Position numbers and translations under genes: made by a program | The notes under the pieces: generated by a model | The model's database searches: none | Seen by the model: the letters and a program-made list of their open reading frames with translations, nothing else | Told to the model about the DNA's origin: nothing | From: Calliopum simillimum | Taxonomy: Eukaryota; Arthropoda; Insecta; Diptera; Lauxaniidae | Direction: 5' to 3' | Length of the DNA stretch: 64,000 bases | Assembly: GCA_951812925.1 (NCBI GenBank) | Contig: OX638372.1 | Location: 42,034,245-42,098,244, forward strand | Shown here: positions 1 through 10,336 of the stretch, piece by piece | How the letters are laid out: each line of letters starts with the position of its first letter | Numbering within the stretch: the stretch's first letter is position 1

Positions 1-964
1 CCATATTTATTTTAAATGTAAAATGTTACCTGTAATGCTTAAACTTTCCAACGTGTATAGTTTCGCTGCGCCTATGAAACTAACTGACTTGAGTACCTGC
101 TTCAAATAATGTTCCAACGATGCTTTGCACAATATTTCGATGAGACTTCAATTTGAGACTGCAATTTGTTTCTATGAGACTCCAACGTTGTATAATTAGT
201 GCCGCAATGAGACTCCAATGTGTTGCTTTCCTTGTAGAATATTCCCACGATGTCTGTCGTTTTATTCCAAAGTGTCTCGAATTTTATTTTTATTCCGATG
301 AGAATGAAATTTAATTTTTAATTTATAAAAAAACCTTTTAATTTAAGCCGATTTTAGAATCCGGCGACGCGAAGGACCAATTTATGGTGACAAATGCGAG
401 AAAAAGAATCAACAAATTTACATTAGAAAATCACAAGTTTATTTCTCCACAGTTTTGTCTAGAGTAATTTTACATAAAAAGAATGTTGCTTGAAGAGCCA
501 AAAATAAGTAACAAAAATATCGAATGTTAATGCCGTTACTCGACATGCAATAAAAAATAACAAAAGCAAATGTATGTATGTATGTTACTAGCGAGAGTAA
601 CTTACATTCAAATTGTTGAAAACATATTTTAAGTATAGGAATGCAATGAGACAAAAAACAATACATAAATATAACGGCGTTCTCATTGCAATTGTTAGTG
701 ATGTGTTTTTATAACATAATGTTTATGCGAATACTTATTTTAATAGATATGACACTAAAGTACAATTTTAAATATTCGTTCACGAACAGATATCATTAAA
801 AAACTTGAAAAGTTCCCATTAAAAAGCGCCAAGTTAATAATCTCTGCAAGAAACTGAAAACAAAACAAATTGAAACTTATGCATCTAAATCGTTAAAAGT
901 AGTGGATGTTTCCTTTTGTTACAGTCTTGCCACTTTTGAAGGTTGTCATTGTAAGTTTGCTTTG
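1..964. other. AT-rich flank of the errantivirus
   Basis: No gene is supported. Around positions 115-225 a short motif of the form ATGAGACT(C/T)CAA recurs about four times at irregular spacing, which looks like a decayed minisatellite. The 75-codon minus-strand frame at 439-666 has no recognisable domain and is probably chance. The last four bases before the retrotransposon (965-968, TACA) are the left copy of its target-site duplication. Confidence 0.6.
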
Positions 965-968
965 TACA

Positions 969-1319
969 AGATAATTCTTGTGTAAATAAAAAAAAACTTT
1001 TTTTATTATTTTTCTATGTAGTTTATTCCGTAGCTGTTTTCGAACTGAGCTTAGCTTAACTTAATTACATATTTTTATTTAAAAGGAAGAAGAAGAAGAA
1101 GCAGAATTGCCAGACGCAAAGTCAGCATTCTTAATGCATTGGGGCCGGATGCTCGTGCAATGCAAAAAATGGAAACTGATATGCTGACTTCGCGACATTA
1201 ATTATTAAGAAATATTTTGATTTGAATATTTCTTAATATTAAATGTGCTGTTGCAACTTTTTATGCTGTTGCAACTTTTTTTATTGAAATATCTTATATG
1301 TTAACTTATTTTGTTAACT
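969..1319 (-). repeat. 3' LTR of the errantivirus
   Basis: 351 bp, matching 7962-8312 base for base except one site (1187 versus 8180). In element sense it starts AGTTAAC and ends ATTATCT. An AATAAA polyadenylation hexamer lies at 1027-1022, close to the 3' end, where the R region would be expected. A short GAA/AGA run (1084-1100) and two copies of GTTGCAACTTTTT-like sequence (1250-1282) are internal simple repeats. Confidence 0.95.
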
Positions 1320-1334
1320 CCTCCGCCCTCAAAT
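1320..1334 (-). other. Polypurine tract
   Basis: In element sense the 15 bases directly upstream of the 3' LTR are purine-rich (core GAGGGCGGAGG), the position and composition of the plus-strand primer. It overlaps the last codons of env, as is common in compact gypsy elements. Confidence 0.8.
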
Positions 1335-2774
1335 TCGAGCGTCCTCGTTCGATCTTACGAAAAATTTTGATACATTTTCTATAATGTGCTTTTCCTTCTT
1401 CCTATTTACAATTATGGTTATTACAAAAATTACAATTAAAATAAATGACATAAAGTTTATTGAAAAAAATACATAGTTTTGTTTCTTTAGTACATTTATA
1501 TTCAATGTTTCATCAGTTTGAAACTTTTTTATGGATTCTAGAGACAACATTTCCTCTAAAATGCTATTATTTGCGATAGGTTGTAATATAGCTGGTAATG
1601 GTTTCTTACTTGTTATTTCTTTAGAGACAAATAGTCTTCCTTCGATTTCTATATCTGTATTATGATGTTTTATTAGGTAAGTACCATTTAGTTTTAAGCT
1701 TTCATTATAAATCCTTACAATGTTATCGAATTGGTTTAGAAATATTATATCACTTGAAATTTCTTCAACGGATTCAATATGTTCATTATTTATTTTGATG
1801 CAATTATCTAACTTACTTTTTAGCAGGTGTGCTATGCACGTGCCATTTGAAATATCTATTAAATTGTTCTGTGAACAAATTGACAACTTATTATATGACT
1901 TACAATCATTATTCTTTCCATAAATTTTATTTGGACACATTAATATAGATCGAAAATCTATCTTATTTATGAGTTCTCCTTTCTTTATTGATCTTATTTC
2001 TAAAGACCTACATTCTTCCCTTTCTGTAGTTGGTAAGCTTATTAAGTAAATCAAACAATTCATACTGGCTGCAATTTTAATCTCTGCAAATTCTAATGCT
2101 TCGTCTATGTTTATAAATGGAATGTTTTCATTTTGTACGAAGCTCCTGGTTATTTCAATTTCTTTATCGGACAAAATGAATGAATTAATTATGTTTGCCT
2201 TGGCCCAGTGGATTGCATATGCAATGTTAATCAATTCTTCTTTAATAACTTCTAGTTTATATTTGGTCTGAAGGATCAAATCATTTTCAATATCGTCTCT
2301 TTCTTGCACAAGCTTAACTATTTTATTAGTTGTATCTATAATTTGGCTAATTTTTTCATTAGTCAATTTGTTTATTATTACCTGTCTGTTATTATTTTCT
2401 AGAACATTATTCATTTTTTCTACCAGAATGTTGAAATCATAATGGTCGGGGTTTCCCGCGATCCATTTCCACGCGGACCCTATAAAATCTAGTGACCTTT
2501 TCTTTATTTCTTTCCTTATTCTAATTCTGTCTAAGTAAGTTTTCGATTGCTCTATTAGTGCTGATAAGATGGGGTAAAGTGGATGTCCCCTCAATTTTGA
2601 ATTAATTAGTGTCTCAATATTGGTTATTGCGTCATCATAGTAGTTTAGTTCGATTACATGTATAATTTTGAAATACCCTCTTGTAATTTAGCTGGTCCAG
2701 AATCGATTGTAATCAATTGGGACGTACTGTAGTCGAGGATTTGGACATTAGCGGTCGCTGCAGCAGCGAATAAC
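1329..2774 (-). pseudogene. env: Errantivirus envelope gene with one frameshift
   Basis: The main frame (2687 to 1329; 421 codons from the TTG at 2594) encodes a class of envelope protein that in errantiviruses mediates membrane fusion. Visible features are a basic cleavage-like stretch (KKR) near its start followed by a hydrophobic segment of fusion-peptide type, many Asn/Cys residues, and one C-terminal transmembrane segment at about 1390-1450 followed by a short basic tail. The N-terminal part is in another frame: from 2773 it reads a hydrophobic alanine-rich leader and then runs into TAA at 2656-2654. The two frames overlap at 2654-2687, so a single shift (equivalent to loss of one base) lies there, beside a run of four T at 2666-2669. 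Env would be made from a spliced RNA using the acceptor just upstream. Family assignment is secure from position and topology; function of this copy is doubtful. Confidence 0.8.
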
Positions 2775-2800
2775 CTAAAAGAAAAAAAAAAAAAAAAGAA
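2775..2800 (-). promoter_or_regulatory. Candidate env splice acceptor
   Basis: In element sense a long, nearly uninterrupted pyrimidine tract (about 20 nt) ends in TTTTAG followed by G at 2774, exactly where the env reading frame starts and just after the pol stop at 2812. Errantivirus env is known to be expressed from a spliced subgenomic RNA, so this is the expected place. The matching donor in the leader was not identified. Confidence 0.65.
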
Positions 2801-2811
2801 ATGGGTAGCAT

Positions 2812-5800
2812 TTAACTCTTTATCAGACCTTTGTGAACTATTTTGCCAGACTCTGTTATAACTACAGATGGTTTGTTTTCCTTTACAATTTCCTTCTTAA
2901 ATCGTGCAGTGAGCTTAGTACCGTATCGTTTATTAATTTTAATATAAATTGTTTGTCCTGGCGCATAGTCTTTTAATGGTGCTCTTGTTTTGTTGTGGAA
3001 TTTAAGGTCTTTTGTTTGCTTTTCTTTTAGTCTTTGTATGTTACTTTGTTTTGCTTTCTCGTATTGTTCAGGATTTATATAGACTCTGCGGCCGAAAAAT
3101 AATTCAATGGGTTTCTGTCCTGTTGTGGAATGAATTGAGAAGTTATATTCATAGACTGCTCTATCGAGAAGTTCTTCGAATGATCTCTCTATGTTTTCGG
3201 CTTTAAGACATCTTAAGATTTCGGAAAGAGTTGAATGAAATCGTTCAACCTGTCCGTTTGCTCTACTTGTATGTGGTGGTGTTTTGTAAATTTTTATTCT
3301 TAATTGATCTTCGACCATAAAAGTTATTGAATGAGAGTTAAGAGATTTTTCATTGTCAATAATTATTGTTTCAGGGATTCCAAAATTGAAAAGAAGCTGC
3401 CTAAGTGGTTCGCGTATGTCTTCTATAGATCGAGAATTTATTAATCGCGCTTGAGCGTATTTGGAATATTTGTCTATGGCTGTCAGTACTAAATTTTTTT
3501 CCGCTATATAAATATCGATGTGAAGAATTTGACCTGGATATTCGGGGATTGAGGTTGGATGAATTTCAGGTTTATTTGGATGCCTGTCATATTTGCTTTC
3601 TGCACATATCTTACATTGTTTGACTATTTTTTTTATTTTGTCCAGCATCCTCGGGAAGTAAAATTTGCCGATGATTTGGTTTTTATTTTCTACTGCATTC
3701 CTATGAGCTCTTTTATGTTCGAGGACAATTTGCTCTTCCTGTTGTTCTTCTGTTTCTAAATCTTCAACTTGAAATTGTGTGAATCTGATTTTGAAGTTAT
3801 TAAAATAAGTAGGGTAAAATTCTTGAATTCGGCCCATTATTTCTTCAGAGGTAAATAAACCATTGATAACAGAAGAGTTCAGAAAGTTCTTTAGAATAGA
3901 TAGTAAGTCGTTTGTTGAATAGTGGGGCCTAATAAACATGTGCCTGTAATGCGTGGAAAAGGGAGTTTTCAATTCATAGCTATTTCCTTGGCCTATTAGT
4001 ATCCATATTTGATTTTTGAACACATTAATTGGGGCCTCAACTGCTGGTATCAGATTGTGTCCTGAGCTTTCGTCGGAATGCGTTGCAATTGTTAGTGAAT
4101 TCAGTTCTGGTGGTCTGGATAGTGTGTCTGCGACGACATTGGTACTGCCAGGCTTATATTTTAGTGTGTAATCGTATTCCTCTAAGATGGCTTTCCATCT
4201 TTTAAGTTTTGCATTATCGTTCTTATTGCTGAGCGCGTAGGTTAGCGGCTGATGGTCTGTAAAAATTTTTATTTTTGCTGTTCCATATAAATAGTTCCTG
4301 AGAGACTTAAGTGCCCAAATAATGGCCAACATTTCTTTCTCGTTAACTGCCAAGTTTTCTTCCGCTTTACTTAAAGTCCTTGAAATAAACGTTATTGGTT
4401 TTCCTTCCTGTTCCAACACTGCACCAAGTGCATACTTTGAAGCGTCTGTCGTTAAATGGAATTCTTTTTGAAAATTTGGATAGGTCAAAATTACTTCTTT
4501 TGAGATGAGTGCGTTCTTAATTTTATTAAATGCCTCTTTTGCCGACACATCCAAGTGAATCAAGGTTTTTCTGGACTGATTTTTTGACACTCTACCGTCT
4601 TCTCCTCTTAAAAGATTAGTAAGTGGTTTTGCCATTTTCGCGTAGTCTCTTATAAATCGTCGGTAATATCCAGAGAGACCGATGAATGCTCTCAGATCTC
4701 TAAGTGTTTCTGGGTAGGGAAAATCAATAATTGCCTGTACTTTAGTCGGGTTAGTTGTAATGCCTTCAGAAGAGACCAAAAATCCTAAAAATTCTATCAG
4801 CTTTTTGAAAAATTCACATTTATCTATCTGTACCTTCATGTTTGCTTCTTGTAGGGTGCTAAAAATTTCTCGAATATGTTCTGCGTGAGCTTTTTCGTCT
4901 TTGCTAAATATAATTATGTCATCTATGTAGACATAACATATTCTGCCAATGTGTTTCCTCAAGATGTCGTCTAACGCGCGTTGAAAGATTGCAGGAGCGT
5001 TTTTTAACCCGAATGGCAATCGTGTAAACTCGTATTTGCCATTTTTCACCGAAAAAGCAGTTTTCTCTACGTCAGATTCATCTAATGGAATCTGGTGGAA
5101 ACCACTTTTTAAGTCGATTATTGAAAATAAGGTACTTTTTCCTAGTTGGGCTAAAGTTTCATTGATGTCAGGTATCGGATAGCGATCAGCTATCGTGACT
5201 GCATTAAGCTTCCTGTAGTCAATCACTAATCTGTATTTCTTTTCGTTAGATGCGTCCAGTTTTTTTGGAACTATCCATACAGGTGAGTTATACGGTGACC
5301 GTGAAGGTCTGATAATTCCATCTTCTAACAATTTTCCTATTTGATTTTCAACTTCATCTTTTAAAGACATTGGGTACGGATAATATCTTGTGTAAACCGG
5401 TGTAGAAGAGCTTGTTCTAATAGTGGCAACAACTTTTGTGGTATAGGTTAGTTTCTCATTGGGATCAGAGAAAAGATCGTAGTGTTGGCGGATTAGTGAA
5501 TTCATCATTTGTTTTTGTATGTTATTCATGTGGTTGTCTCTTATGTTAACGTGATTTACTTCTATGCAATTCAATTGATTTAAGCGGATTCTAAGTGAAT
5601 TGTTAATTGTCATTATATTGTGTTTAGTGTAAATGATGGCAGATAAGTCTTTAAGACTATCATTTCCTAATATCGCGTTAAATGAAATGAGTGACGGAAG
5701 CAGGTAAAATTTTAAATTTAAGGTTTTCAAGTTGAACAGGTTAACATACGTGTGGTGTGTAATTTCGATTTGTCCTCCTATCGAACTTGCAAAAAATGTT

Positions 5801-5973
5801 TTATCGTTTTTAATAGACTTTTTAGCTAACCGTGGCTGTATGTAGTTTTTGTTTGAACCCGTATCTACTAAAATTCTCAGAATTTCACCGCTCTCCGTTT
5901 TACATTCAAAGAATGGTAACGAAGAGTTGTTTAGCCTAAAAAATGGATATCCGATAGATCCAAAGTTTCGCAA
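2812..5973 (-). CDS. pol: Errantivirus Pol: protease, reverse transcriptase, RNase H, integrase
   Basis: Intact 1053-codon frame with no stop. Domain order (residues numbered from the TTG at 5973): aspartic protease with DTGS at 37-40; reverse transcriptase with the YIDD catalytic box at 349-352; RNase H starting near Asp510 (TTDAS) and running to about 630; integrase with an H-x3-H and C-x2-C zinc-binding module near 750-795 and the catalytic triad Asp820, Asp873, Glu910; and a basic C-terminal region. The order PR-RT-RH-IN is that of Ty3/gypsy elements. The first residue is not a real start: this frame is entered by a -1 shift from gag at 5937-5943, and the frame is open upstream only to about 5996. 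The 43-nt overlap with gag fits that route. All catalytic residues that can be checked are present, so this copy may supply active enzyme. Confidence 0.95.
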   Translation of the reverse strand: MRNFGSIGYPFFRLNNSSLPFFECKTESGEILRILVDTGSNKNYIQPRLAKKSIKNDKTFFASSIGGQIEITHHTYVNLFNLKTLNLKFYLLPSLISFNAILGNDSLKDLSAIIYTKHNIMTINNSLRIRLNQLNCIEVNHVNIRDNHMNNIQKQMMNSLIRQHYDLFSDPNEKLTYTTKVVATIRTSSSTPVYTRYYPYPMSLKDEVENQIGKLLEDGIIRPSRSPYNSPVWIVPKKLDASNEKKYRLVIDYRKLNAVTIADRYPIPDINETLAQLGKSTLFSIIDLKSGFHQIPLDESDVEKTAFSVKNGKYEFTRLPFGLKNAPAIFQRALDDILRKHIGRICYVYIDDIIIFSKDEKAHAEHIREIFSTLQEANMKVQIDKCEFFKKLIEFLGFLVSSEGITTNPTKVQAIIDFPYPETLRDLRAFIGLSGYYRRFIRDYAKMAKPLTNLLRGEDGRVSKNQSRKTLIHLDVSAKEAFNKIKNALISKEVILTYPNFQKEFHLTTDASKYALGAVLEQEGKPITFISRTLSKAEENLAVNEKEMLAIIWALKSLRNYLYGTAKIKIFTDHQPLTYALSNKNDNAKLKRWKAILEEYDYTLKYKPGSTNVVADTLSRPPELNSLTIATHSDESSGHNLIPAVEAPINVFKNQIWILIGQGNSYELKTPFSTHYRHMFIRPHYSTNDLLSILKNFLNSSVINGLFTSEEIMGRIQEFYPTYFNNFKIRFTQFQVEDLETEEQQEEQIVLEHKRAHRNAVENKNQIIGKFYFPRMLDKIKKIVKQCKICAESKYDRHPNKPEIHPTSIPEYPGQILHIDIYIAEKNLVLTAIDKYSKYAQARLINSRSIEDIREPLRQLLFNFGIPETIIIDNEKSLNSHSITFMVEDQLRIKIYKTPPHTSRANGQVERFHSTLSEILRCLKAENIERSFEELLDRAVYEYNFSIHSTTGQKPIELFFGRRVYINPEQYEKAKQSNIQRLKEKQTKDLKFHNKTRAPLKDYAPGQTIYIKINKRYGTKLTARFKKEIVKENKPSVVITESGKIVHKGLIKS

Positions 5974-7297
5974 TTTTGTGTATTGTTCGGTTCATAACAT
6001 TGATCATAATTAACTAAGGTATTCTGGTCGTGGTTAAAAAAACACTGTGGCTCCTGGTACACTGAAGGAGGATTTTGTAAATTTTCCGATGTGGTGTCTA
6101 TATGAAAATTCCTTTGCATCTTCATGGGTGGGTTGGTAAAAGTTTGTTTCTCCTGTCGCTTCCCTGCGTATCTAAAGTTTGGTCTGTTTGCGTAGTTTAC
6201 TATGTTCGATCTTATACTTTGATCTATGTCCATAGGTTCTGGTCTCGGCAATGGCTTAGGTGCAAATGGCCTTGGTGGAGGATTAGGATATTGACCTGCT
6301 TGCTGCATTTGTTGGAATGATTGAGGGTAATATTGTTGATGGTATCCATACGGTCTAAATGCTTGCTGTGGTTGGGGTATGTAAGCTAGTTCTGGATGAA
6401 ATCTTTGGGTGGCTTAGCGTATCCAGACGGTGTTGGTGGTATTGGATTGTAATTTACATTCTTCGTAAAATTGTTTTGGTGATTTGCATGATATGCTCGA
6501 AAATTTTGGTTCTGTAATTTTAAGCATAGGTTTAATGCTTCTGGCAAGCTTTTTGGCTCTCTTATGCCTAGGAGTTTGGGTAAGTCACCTGAAAGTCCTC
6601 GCACAAAAGTATCTAAAGCCTTCCCGCGGTAAGTTTCAGTAAGTATCTGTATTGCTTCGTGACCCATCTCCATACAACCTATATTGTTTAGTATTAATGA
6701 AAGGTGAGAGTAAACTTTTTGGTAGAAATCTTGAATGGAATCACGACCTTGTACCAAACATGTCATTTGGTACTCCAGTGTCCCTAAATCTCTTTTATCC
6801 GCGTAATGGGTAGTTAAGCAACGGGAAATTGCTTTCCAATCTAGTGGTGTGTTATAAGACTCTAGTGCCACGTCGGCACTTCCGGTAATTTTATTCCTGA
6901 TTACACTAAGAATTCCGAAATATTTCGGAGTGCCTACAGAGGGCTCATAAATTTTTAAAATTCTCTCAACGCTCTTCTTCCATGAACTAAATTCCTCTGG
7001 TTTCCCTGTAAATTCTCTAAGAGACCTGACAACATCTGGGACTTTGTCCATGTCATCTAAATTATTCCTGTATCTTTCATCTATTGCCTGGTCAATAATT
7101 GGGGCTTGATGTTGGTCAGCATTAATTATGTCTTGAATTAAGTTTCGTCCATCAGTATTCAACATCTCTGTAACCATATTCCTTACTACATTTATTAACT
7201 CTGGTCCTGGTTGTAAGCCAGGTACTGGATTTGGGATATTAGGACCATTATTATTGTTCAAAACTGCAGGCCTAATAAGATTATTTTGATTTGCCAT
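5931..7297 (-). pseudogene. gag: Errantivirus Gag with one frameshift
   Basis: Starts at ATG 7297 and reads 303 codons to TAG at 6388-6386. The C-terminal part, rich in Pro, Gln and aromatic residues, continues in the -1 frame, open from 6413 down to TAA at 5933-5931. Together they cover about 455 codons, the usual size of a gypsy-class Gag. The shift is confined to 6389-6413 and is equivalent to loss of one base, next to a three-A run (6404-6406 on the plus strand reads TTT). No CCHC zinc knuckle is visible, which is normal for errantiviruses. No slippery heptamer fits the internal shift, so I read it as a mutation or consensus error and not as recoding; the genuine recoding site is at the end of this gene. 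Confidence 0.85.
5937..5943 (-). promoter_or_regulatory. gag-pol -1 ribosomal frameshift heptamer
   Basis: In element sense the sequence reads T TTT TTA in the gag frame, immediately followed by GGC and the gag stop TAA (5933-5931). Slipping back one base on this heptamer gives TTT TTT AGG, which is the pol frame exactly. U UUU UUA is a well-characterised -1 frameshift heptamer, used for example by HIV-1. A downstream stimulatory structure was not worked out by hand. Confidence 0.85.
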
Positions 7298-7950
7298 TTC
7301 TCTTTTTTTTACTCTTGTTTGATTTACTTAACAACAACAACAACAAAAGAAAAATAAAAATTAAGTTCACTTTTCAAATAGACTTATAGTTATCGTTCAC
7401 TTTTCGATTTTTGTTAAAAATGTTCACTTCGTAATTTCTAGACAATCTTAAATAATAGATAAAAAAAAAAAATTTTGCCTTTCACAAAAATTAAGGTAAA
7501 CTTCCTAAGTTATAGTTTAAACTCTTAAGCAAAACAATAGCTCACTTTTTAATATTCAAAAGACTTACAATAGTATAAATGACATATCCTTTCCAGGCGG
7601 CTGTTCCTCCGGTTGAACTCCTTTTTCGTAATCACGTACTAAGGGGCCTCGTTTCCTGCGGGACGTCTAGTGTTAGGTTGATCGCTGGTGATAGTGTTTT
7701 CTGCTTCAATTCTTCGGCAAAATATTTTTCGAGGCACTTTATTGTGGCACTTTATTCCACTGCTTTTCCGGACACCAATATTTTTGTAGCGCTTTTTTTT
7801 TACGGCACTTTATTTTTCGTTGGTTTCCTGGACACCGATTTTATATGGTGTTTTATAGTGGCACTTTTCCCACTGTATTCCGGGCAACGATTTTTGTGGC
7901 GTTTCTATTAGCGGCACTTTTTTATGCGACCAAAACCGTAATTATTTTTA
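7298..7950 (-). other. Errantivirus leader with internal repeats
   Basis: Untranslated leader between PBS and gag. On the plus strand 7700-7925 holds four to five imperfect direct repeats of about 45-60 bp, each carrying GGCACTTTATT-like sequence, then CCACTG, TTCCGG and a GATTTTTGTGGCG-like block. A second short motif, GTTCACTTTT, recurs at about 7365, 7395 and 7420. Repeats in this position are where the Drosophila gypsy element carries its insulator; no Su(Hw)-type motif was recognised here, so the role is open. The plus-strand frame at 7579-7911 is antisense to this leader and not taken as a gene. Confidence 0.6.
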
Positions 7951-7962
7951 GCTCGGGCGCCA
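7951..7962 (-). other. Primer-binding site, tRNA-Lys(UUU)-like
   Basis: In element sense TGGCGCCCGAGC follows the 5' LTR, its first T being the last LTR base. It matches the complement of the 3' end of insect/metazoan tRNA-Lys(UUU), including the CCA end, at 11 of 12 positions. Overlap of the PBS with the LTR end by one base is usual for gypsy elements. Confidence 0.75.
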
Positions 7963-8312
7963 GATAATTCTTGTGTAAATAAAAAAAAACTTTTTTTATT
8001 ATTTTTCTATGTAGTTTATTCCGTAGCTGTTTTCGAACTGAGCTTAGCTTAACTTAATTACATATTTTTATTTAAAAGGAAGAAGAAGAAGAAGCAGAAT
8101 TGCCAGACGCAAAGTCAGCATTCTTAATGCATTGGGGCCGGATGCTCGTGCAATGCAAAAAATGGAAACTGATATGCTGGCTTCGCGACATTAATTATTA
8201 AGAAATATTTTGATTTGAATATTTCTTAATATTAAATGTGCTGTTGCAACTTTTTATGCTGTTGCAACTTTTTTTATTGAAATATCTTATATGTTAACTT
8301 ATTTTGTTAACT
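7962..8312 (-). repeat. 5' LTR of the errantivirus
   Basis: 351 bp, the promoter-bearing copy for this minus-strand element. It differs from the 3' LTR only at 8180. Transcription would run leftward from here across the leader, gag, pol and env. Confidence 0.95.
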
Positions 8313-8511
8313 TACATAAGGCAATGCTCTGAATACGTACAAATTAAAATACAAGATTTGGTCAAACTTTGGTGAATAATGAACAGATTTTTCTTCTGAA
8401 TTTCTTTCTTTTTCAATTTAAAGCTACTGGGACTTAAGTATTCTCAATTTTATCACCTATTGGTTATTTAAGAGAAGTGATCTCGACAGAAGTTCCAAAA
8501 ACGAAATGGAA

Positions 8512-8640
8512 CTGTATGTATGTATGTATTCTCCTTTAACTCCTAGGAGGAGCATAGGGCCAATATGAAATCTCTCCATTTGTCACGATCCCTTGCGATG
8601 ACTTTGATCTCTTGCCACGATTTTCCCGATTCTTGGAACT
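8512..8640 (-). pseudogene. LINE ORF2 C-terminal scrap
   Basis: On the minus strand from about 8630 to 8543 a short frame reads an ARDRDKWR-type block ending in CSS and a stop. This resembles the last residues of many insect non-LTR reverse transcriptases of the RTE/Jockey type (…DR..W…CS-stop). It is followed by (TATG)3-4 at 8516-8530, which would be the microsatellite tail of such an element. Only about 30 codons remain. Confidence 0.45.
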
Positions 8641-8649
8641 AGCAAGGGT

Positions 8650-9375
8650 AATATCTTTGGCATTTTGAGACTTTCGCTTAAATGGGAGGTGCCACGCCTT
8701 CTAATCCTACTTCGCCTACTTTAAGCGCAGAGCTTTCAATTAATGTTCTTCGTGTTTGAGTAAAATTTGGCTGGATTATCTCAAAAAACACTTTCATTAT
8801 ATAATTTTGAAACATTTGCCTATATGGGAGGTGCCACGCCCTCTTGTCCGAGCTAACTTAGATCTTGTGTATAGCTTGCATTTATAGATCCGAGTGTTTG
8901 AGTGTAATTTTGTTGGATTATCTCAAAAAACGCTTTCCATATAACATTTTATAACTTTTGTTTATATGGGAGGTGCCACGCCCTCTAGTCCGAATTCGCC
9001 TAGTTTTTGCTCAGAGCTGATACTTACTTTCCCTAGTATTTATGTGTATCTTGCTTCTGTTATTGCAAATAATGCTCTTATTATTGCATTTTGAATATAT
9101 TTTTTGTATGGGCGGTAGGCGTGTCCGTTGACCGGTTTCGCTCATTTTCAATCCCCCGAGTTAACTTTTACGATGGAGGCAGTGTACGAAATTTTATTGA
9201 ATTATCTTGCTCAGTTTTCCCAAAAAGTGTATTTCCACACACACCCAGCCAGCCAGACAGACGGACATGGCTATATTGACTCAGGAGGTGACGCTGATCA
9301 AGAATATATACACTTTTCCATCTGCGTTACAAACGGAAGGACAAACTGAATATACCCTGGGTGTAGGGTATAAAA
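8650..9375 (+). repeat. Modular dispersed repeat, copy 1
   Basis: Three successive units of about 140 bp each contain GGGAGGTGCCACGCC (at about 8682, 8826 and 8965) and a TTGGATTATCTCAAAAAA block. They are followed by a distinct end module (GGGCGGTAGGCGTGTCC, then CCAGCCAGCCAGACAGACGG and a TACCCT…AGGGTATA terminus at about 9351-9372). The same architecture recurs at 25.9-26.85 kb and partly at 63.3 kb, so it is a transposable-element family. Class is undetermined. Confidence 0.75.
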
Positions 9376-9975
9376 ATCAACTTTATCCTCGAACATTTGA
9401 AAGACTATAAGTATGCTCAAAAATGGTTATATTGCTCAGATTTAAAACAACAATTACAAACTTTAACATCATTGAACTTATATAAGCTCAGATGGGTAGT
9501 TTTCTACCTCTGTATTTAAAAAGAGATTTTTATAGAAACCATAAAAAATATTAAATCTTATTAAAATGTTGGTTATCATTTATGTATTGCGATAACATTG
9601 GCTACACCACGCCAAGGTATCAAAAGGTAGAAAACTACCACAGCCGTTCCACAAAAATCGTTCCAGAAATGCAAAAAATTTCAAAGGATTTTTCTTGAAT
9701 AGGCCCAAATTAGTCCATGTTTCAAAATTCAGAAAAAAAATGTTTGGACAGTATGGGTTACCGACCCAAAATAGGTTAACTTAGAAAGAATTTGGCCAGC
9801 CAACTGAAAATTTGGAAGTTTAAGTGGTAGATTTTAGCAAGGTTCACAAACATATAATAAGATGATTCTACTTTATTTATAAATTCATATTATTACTCAT
9901 GCCAAAAATGTTCTTTTGTGGACAACTATGAACTCTCACTCCCATTTTTACCAAGTATAGATGTCTGGTGTCTTC
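9376..9975. other. Unassigned, with a 15-bp inverted repeat
   Basis: No gene seen. GGTAGTTTTCTACCT at about 9494-9508 is repeated in inverted orientation as AGGTAGAAAACTACC at about 9624-9638, a possible hairpin or small MITE remnant. The TTAA at 9976-9979 is the left target site of the piggyBac-like element. Confidence 0.5.
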
Positions 9976-9979
9976 TTAA

Positions 9980-9994
9980 CCCTCTAGTTCCCAA
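9980..9994. repeat. piggyBac-like left TIR
   Basis: CCCTCTAGTTCCCAA, exact inverse complement of 13056-13070, directly inside TTAA. An AT-rich spacer separates it from the subterminal repeat at 10115-10133. Confidence 0.9.
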
Positions 9995-10336
9995 ATTTTT
10001 TTTTTAGCTGAAAAAATTATAGGAGGGTAGTTTTGGAGTGTAGAAATAATGTTTGTTCTGGAAAAAAATTTTTGGATGGGTAGGAATCGTGGTAGGGGGC
10101 GTAAAAGGTAGCGGGCCTAGAGGCCGTCTTGGGAAAGTAGTCGAAAAAAAATAAAATGGTTTGCATATTAGTTTTTTTGCTTTTATTCGAAAATCAAACA
10201 TAAAAAATAAGATAAAAGGTTTTAAAACAATTTCAGTTCATTTAATAAAATAAAAAGGATGGTATGTTAACATATATAGATAAAATAAAGTAACTTAAAA
10301 AAATTTTAAATGTGTATTTATGCAAAAATGTACTTT

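Larger units (their letters stand above)
969..8312 (-). mobile_element. Ty3/gypsy errantivirus-type LTR retrotransposon, nearly complete
   Basis: A 7344-bp element on the minus strand: 5' LTR (7962-8312), tRNA-primed PBS, leader, gag, pol, env, polypurine tract, 3' LTR (969-1319). The host bases TACA at 965-968 and 8313-8316 form a 4-bp target-site duplication; an alternating pyrimidine/purine TAYA-type site is usual for gypsy-class integrases. LTRs begin AGTTAAC and end ATTATCT in element sense, the errantivirus pattern. The two 351-bp LTRs differ at one position by eye (A at 1187, C/G pair at 8180), so the insertion is very recent. Pol is intact over 1053 codons. Gag and env each carry one frameshift, both next to A-runs, so the copy is either freshly broken or affected by homopolymer consensus errors. 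The presence of an env gene with a membrane anchor separates it from env-less gypsy lineages. Confidence 0.95.

Noticed and set aside
3012..3206. Plus-strand frames opposite pol (also 3559-3759) and opposite the transposase (10962-11159, 11750-12052)
   Set aside because: Shadows of the real minus-strand genes.
6386..6416. A second programmed frameshift inside gag
   Set aside because: No slippery heptamer is in register there; a one-base indel explains it.
7579..7911. 110-codon plus-strand frame
   Set aside because: Antisense to the errantivirus leader repeats; hydrophobic by base composition and without a domain.
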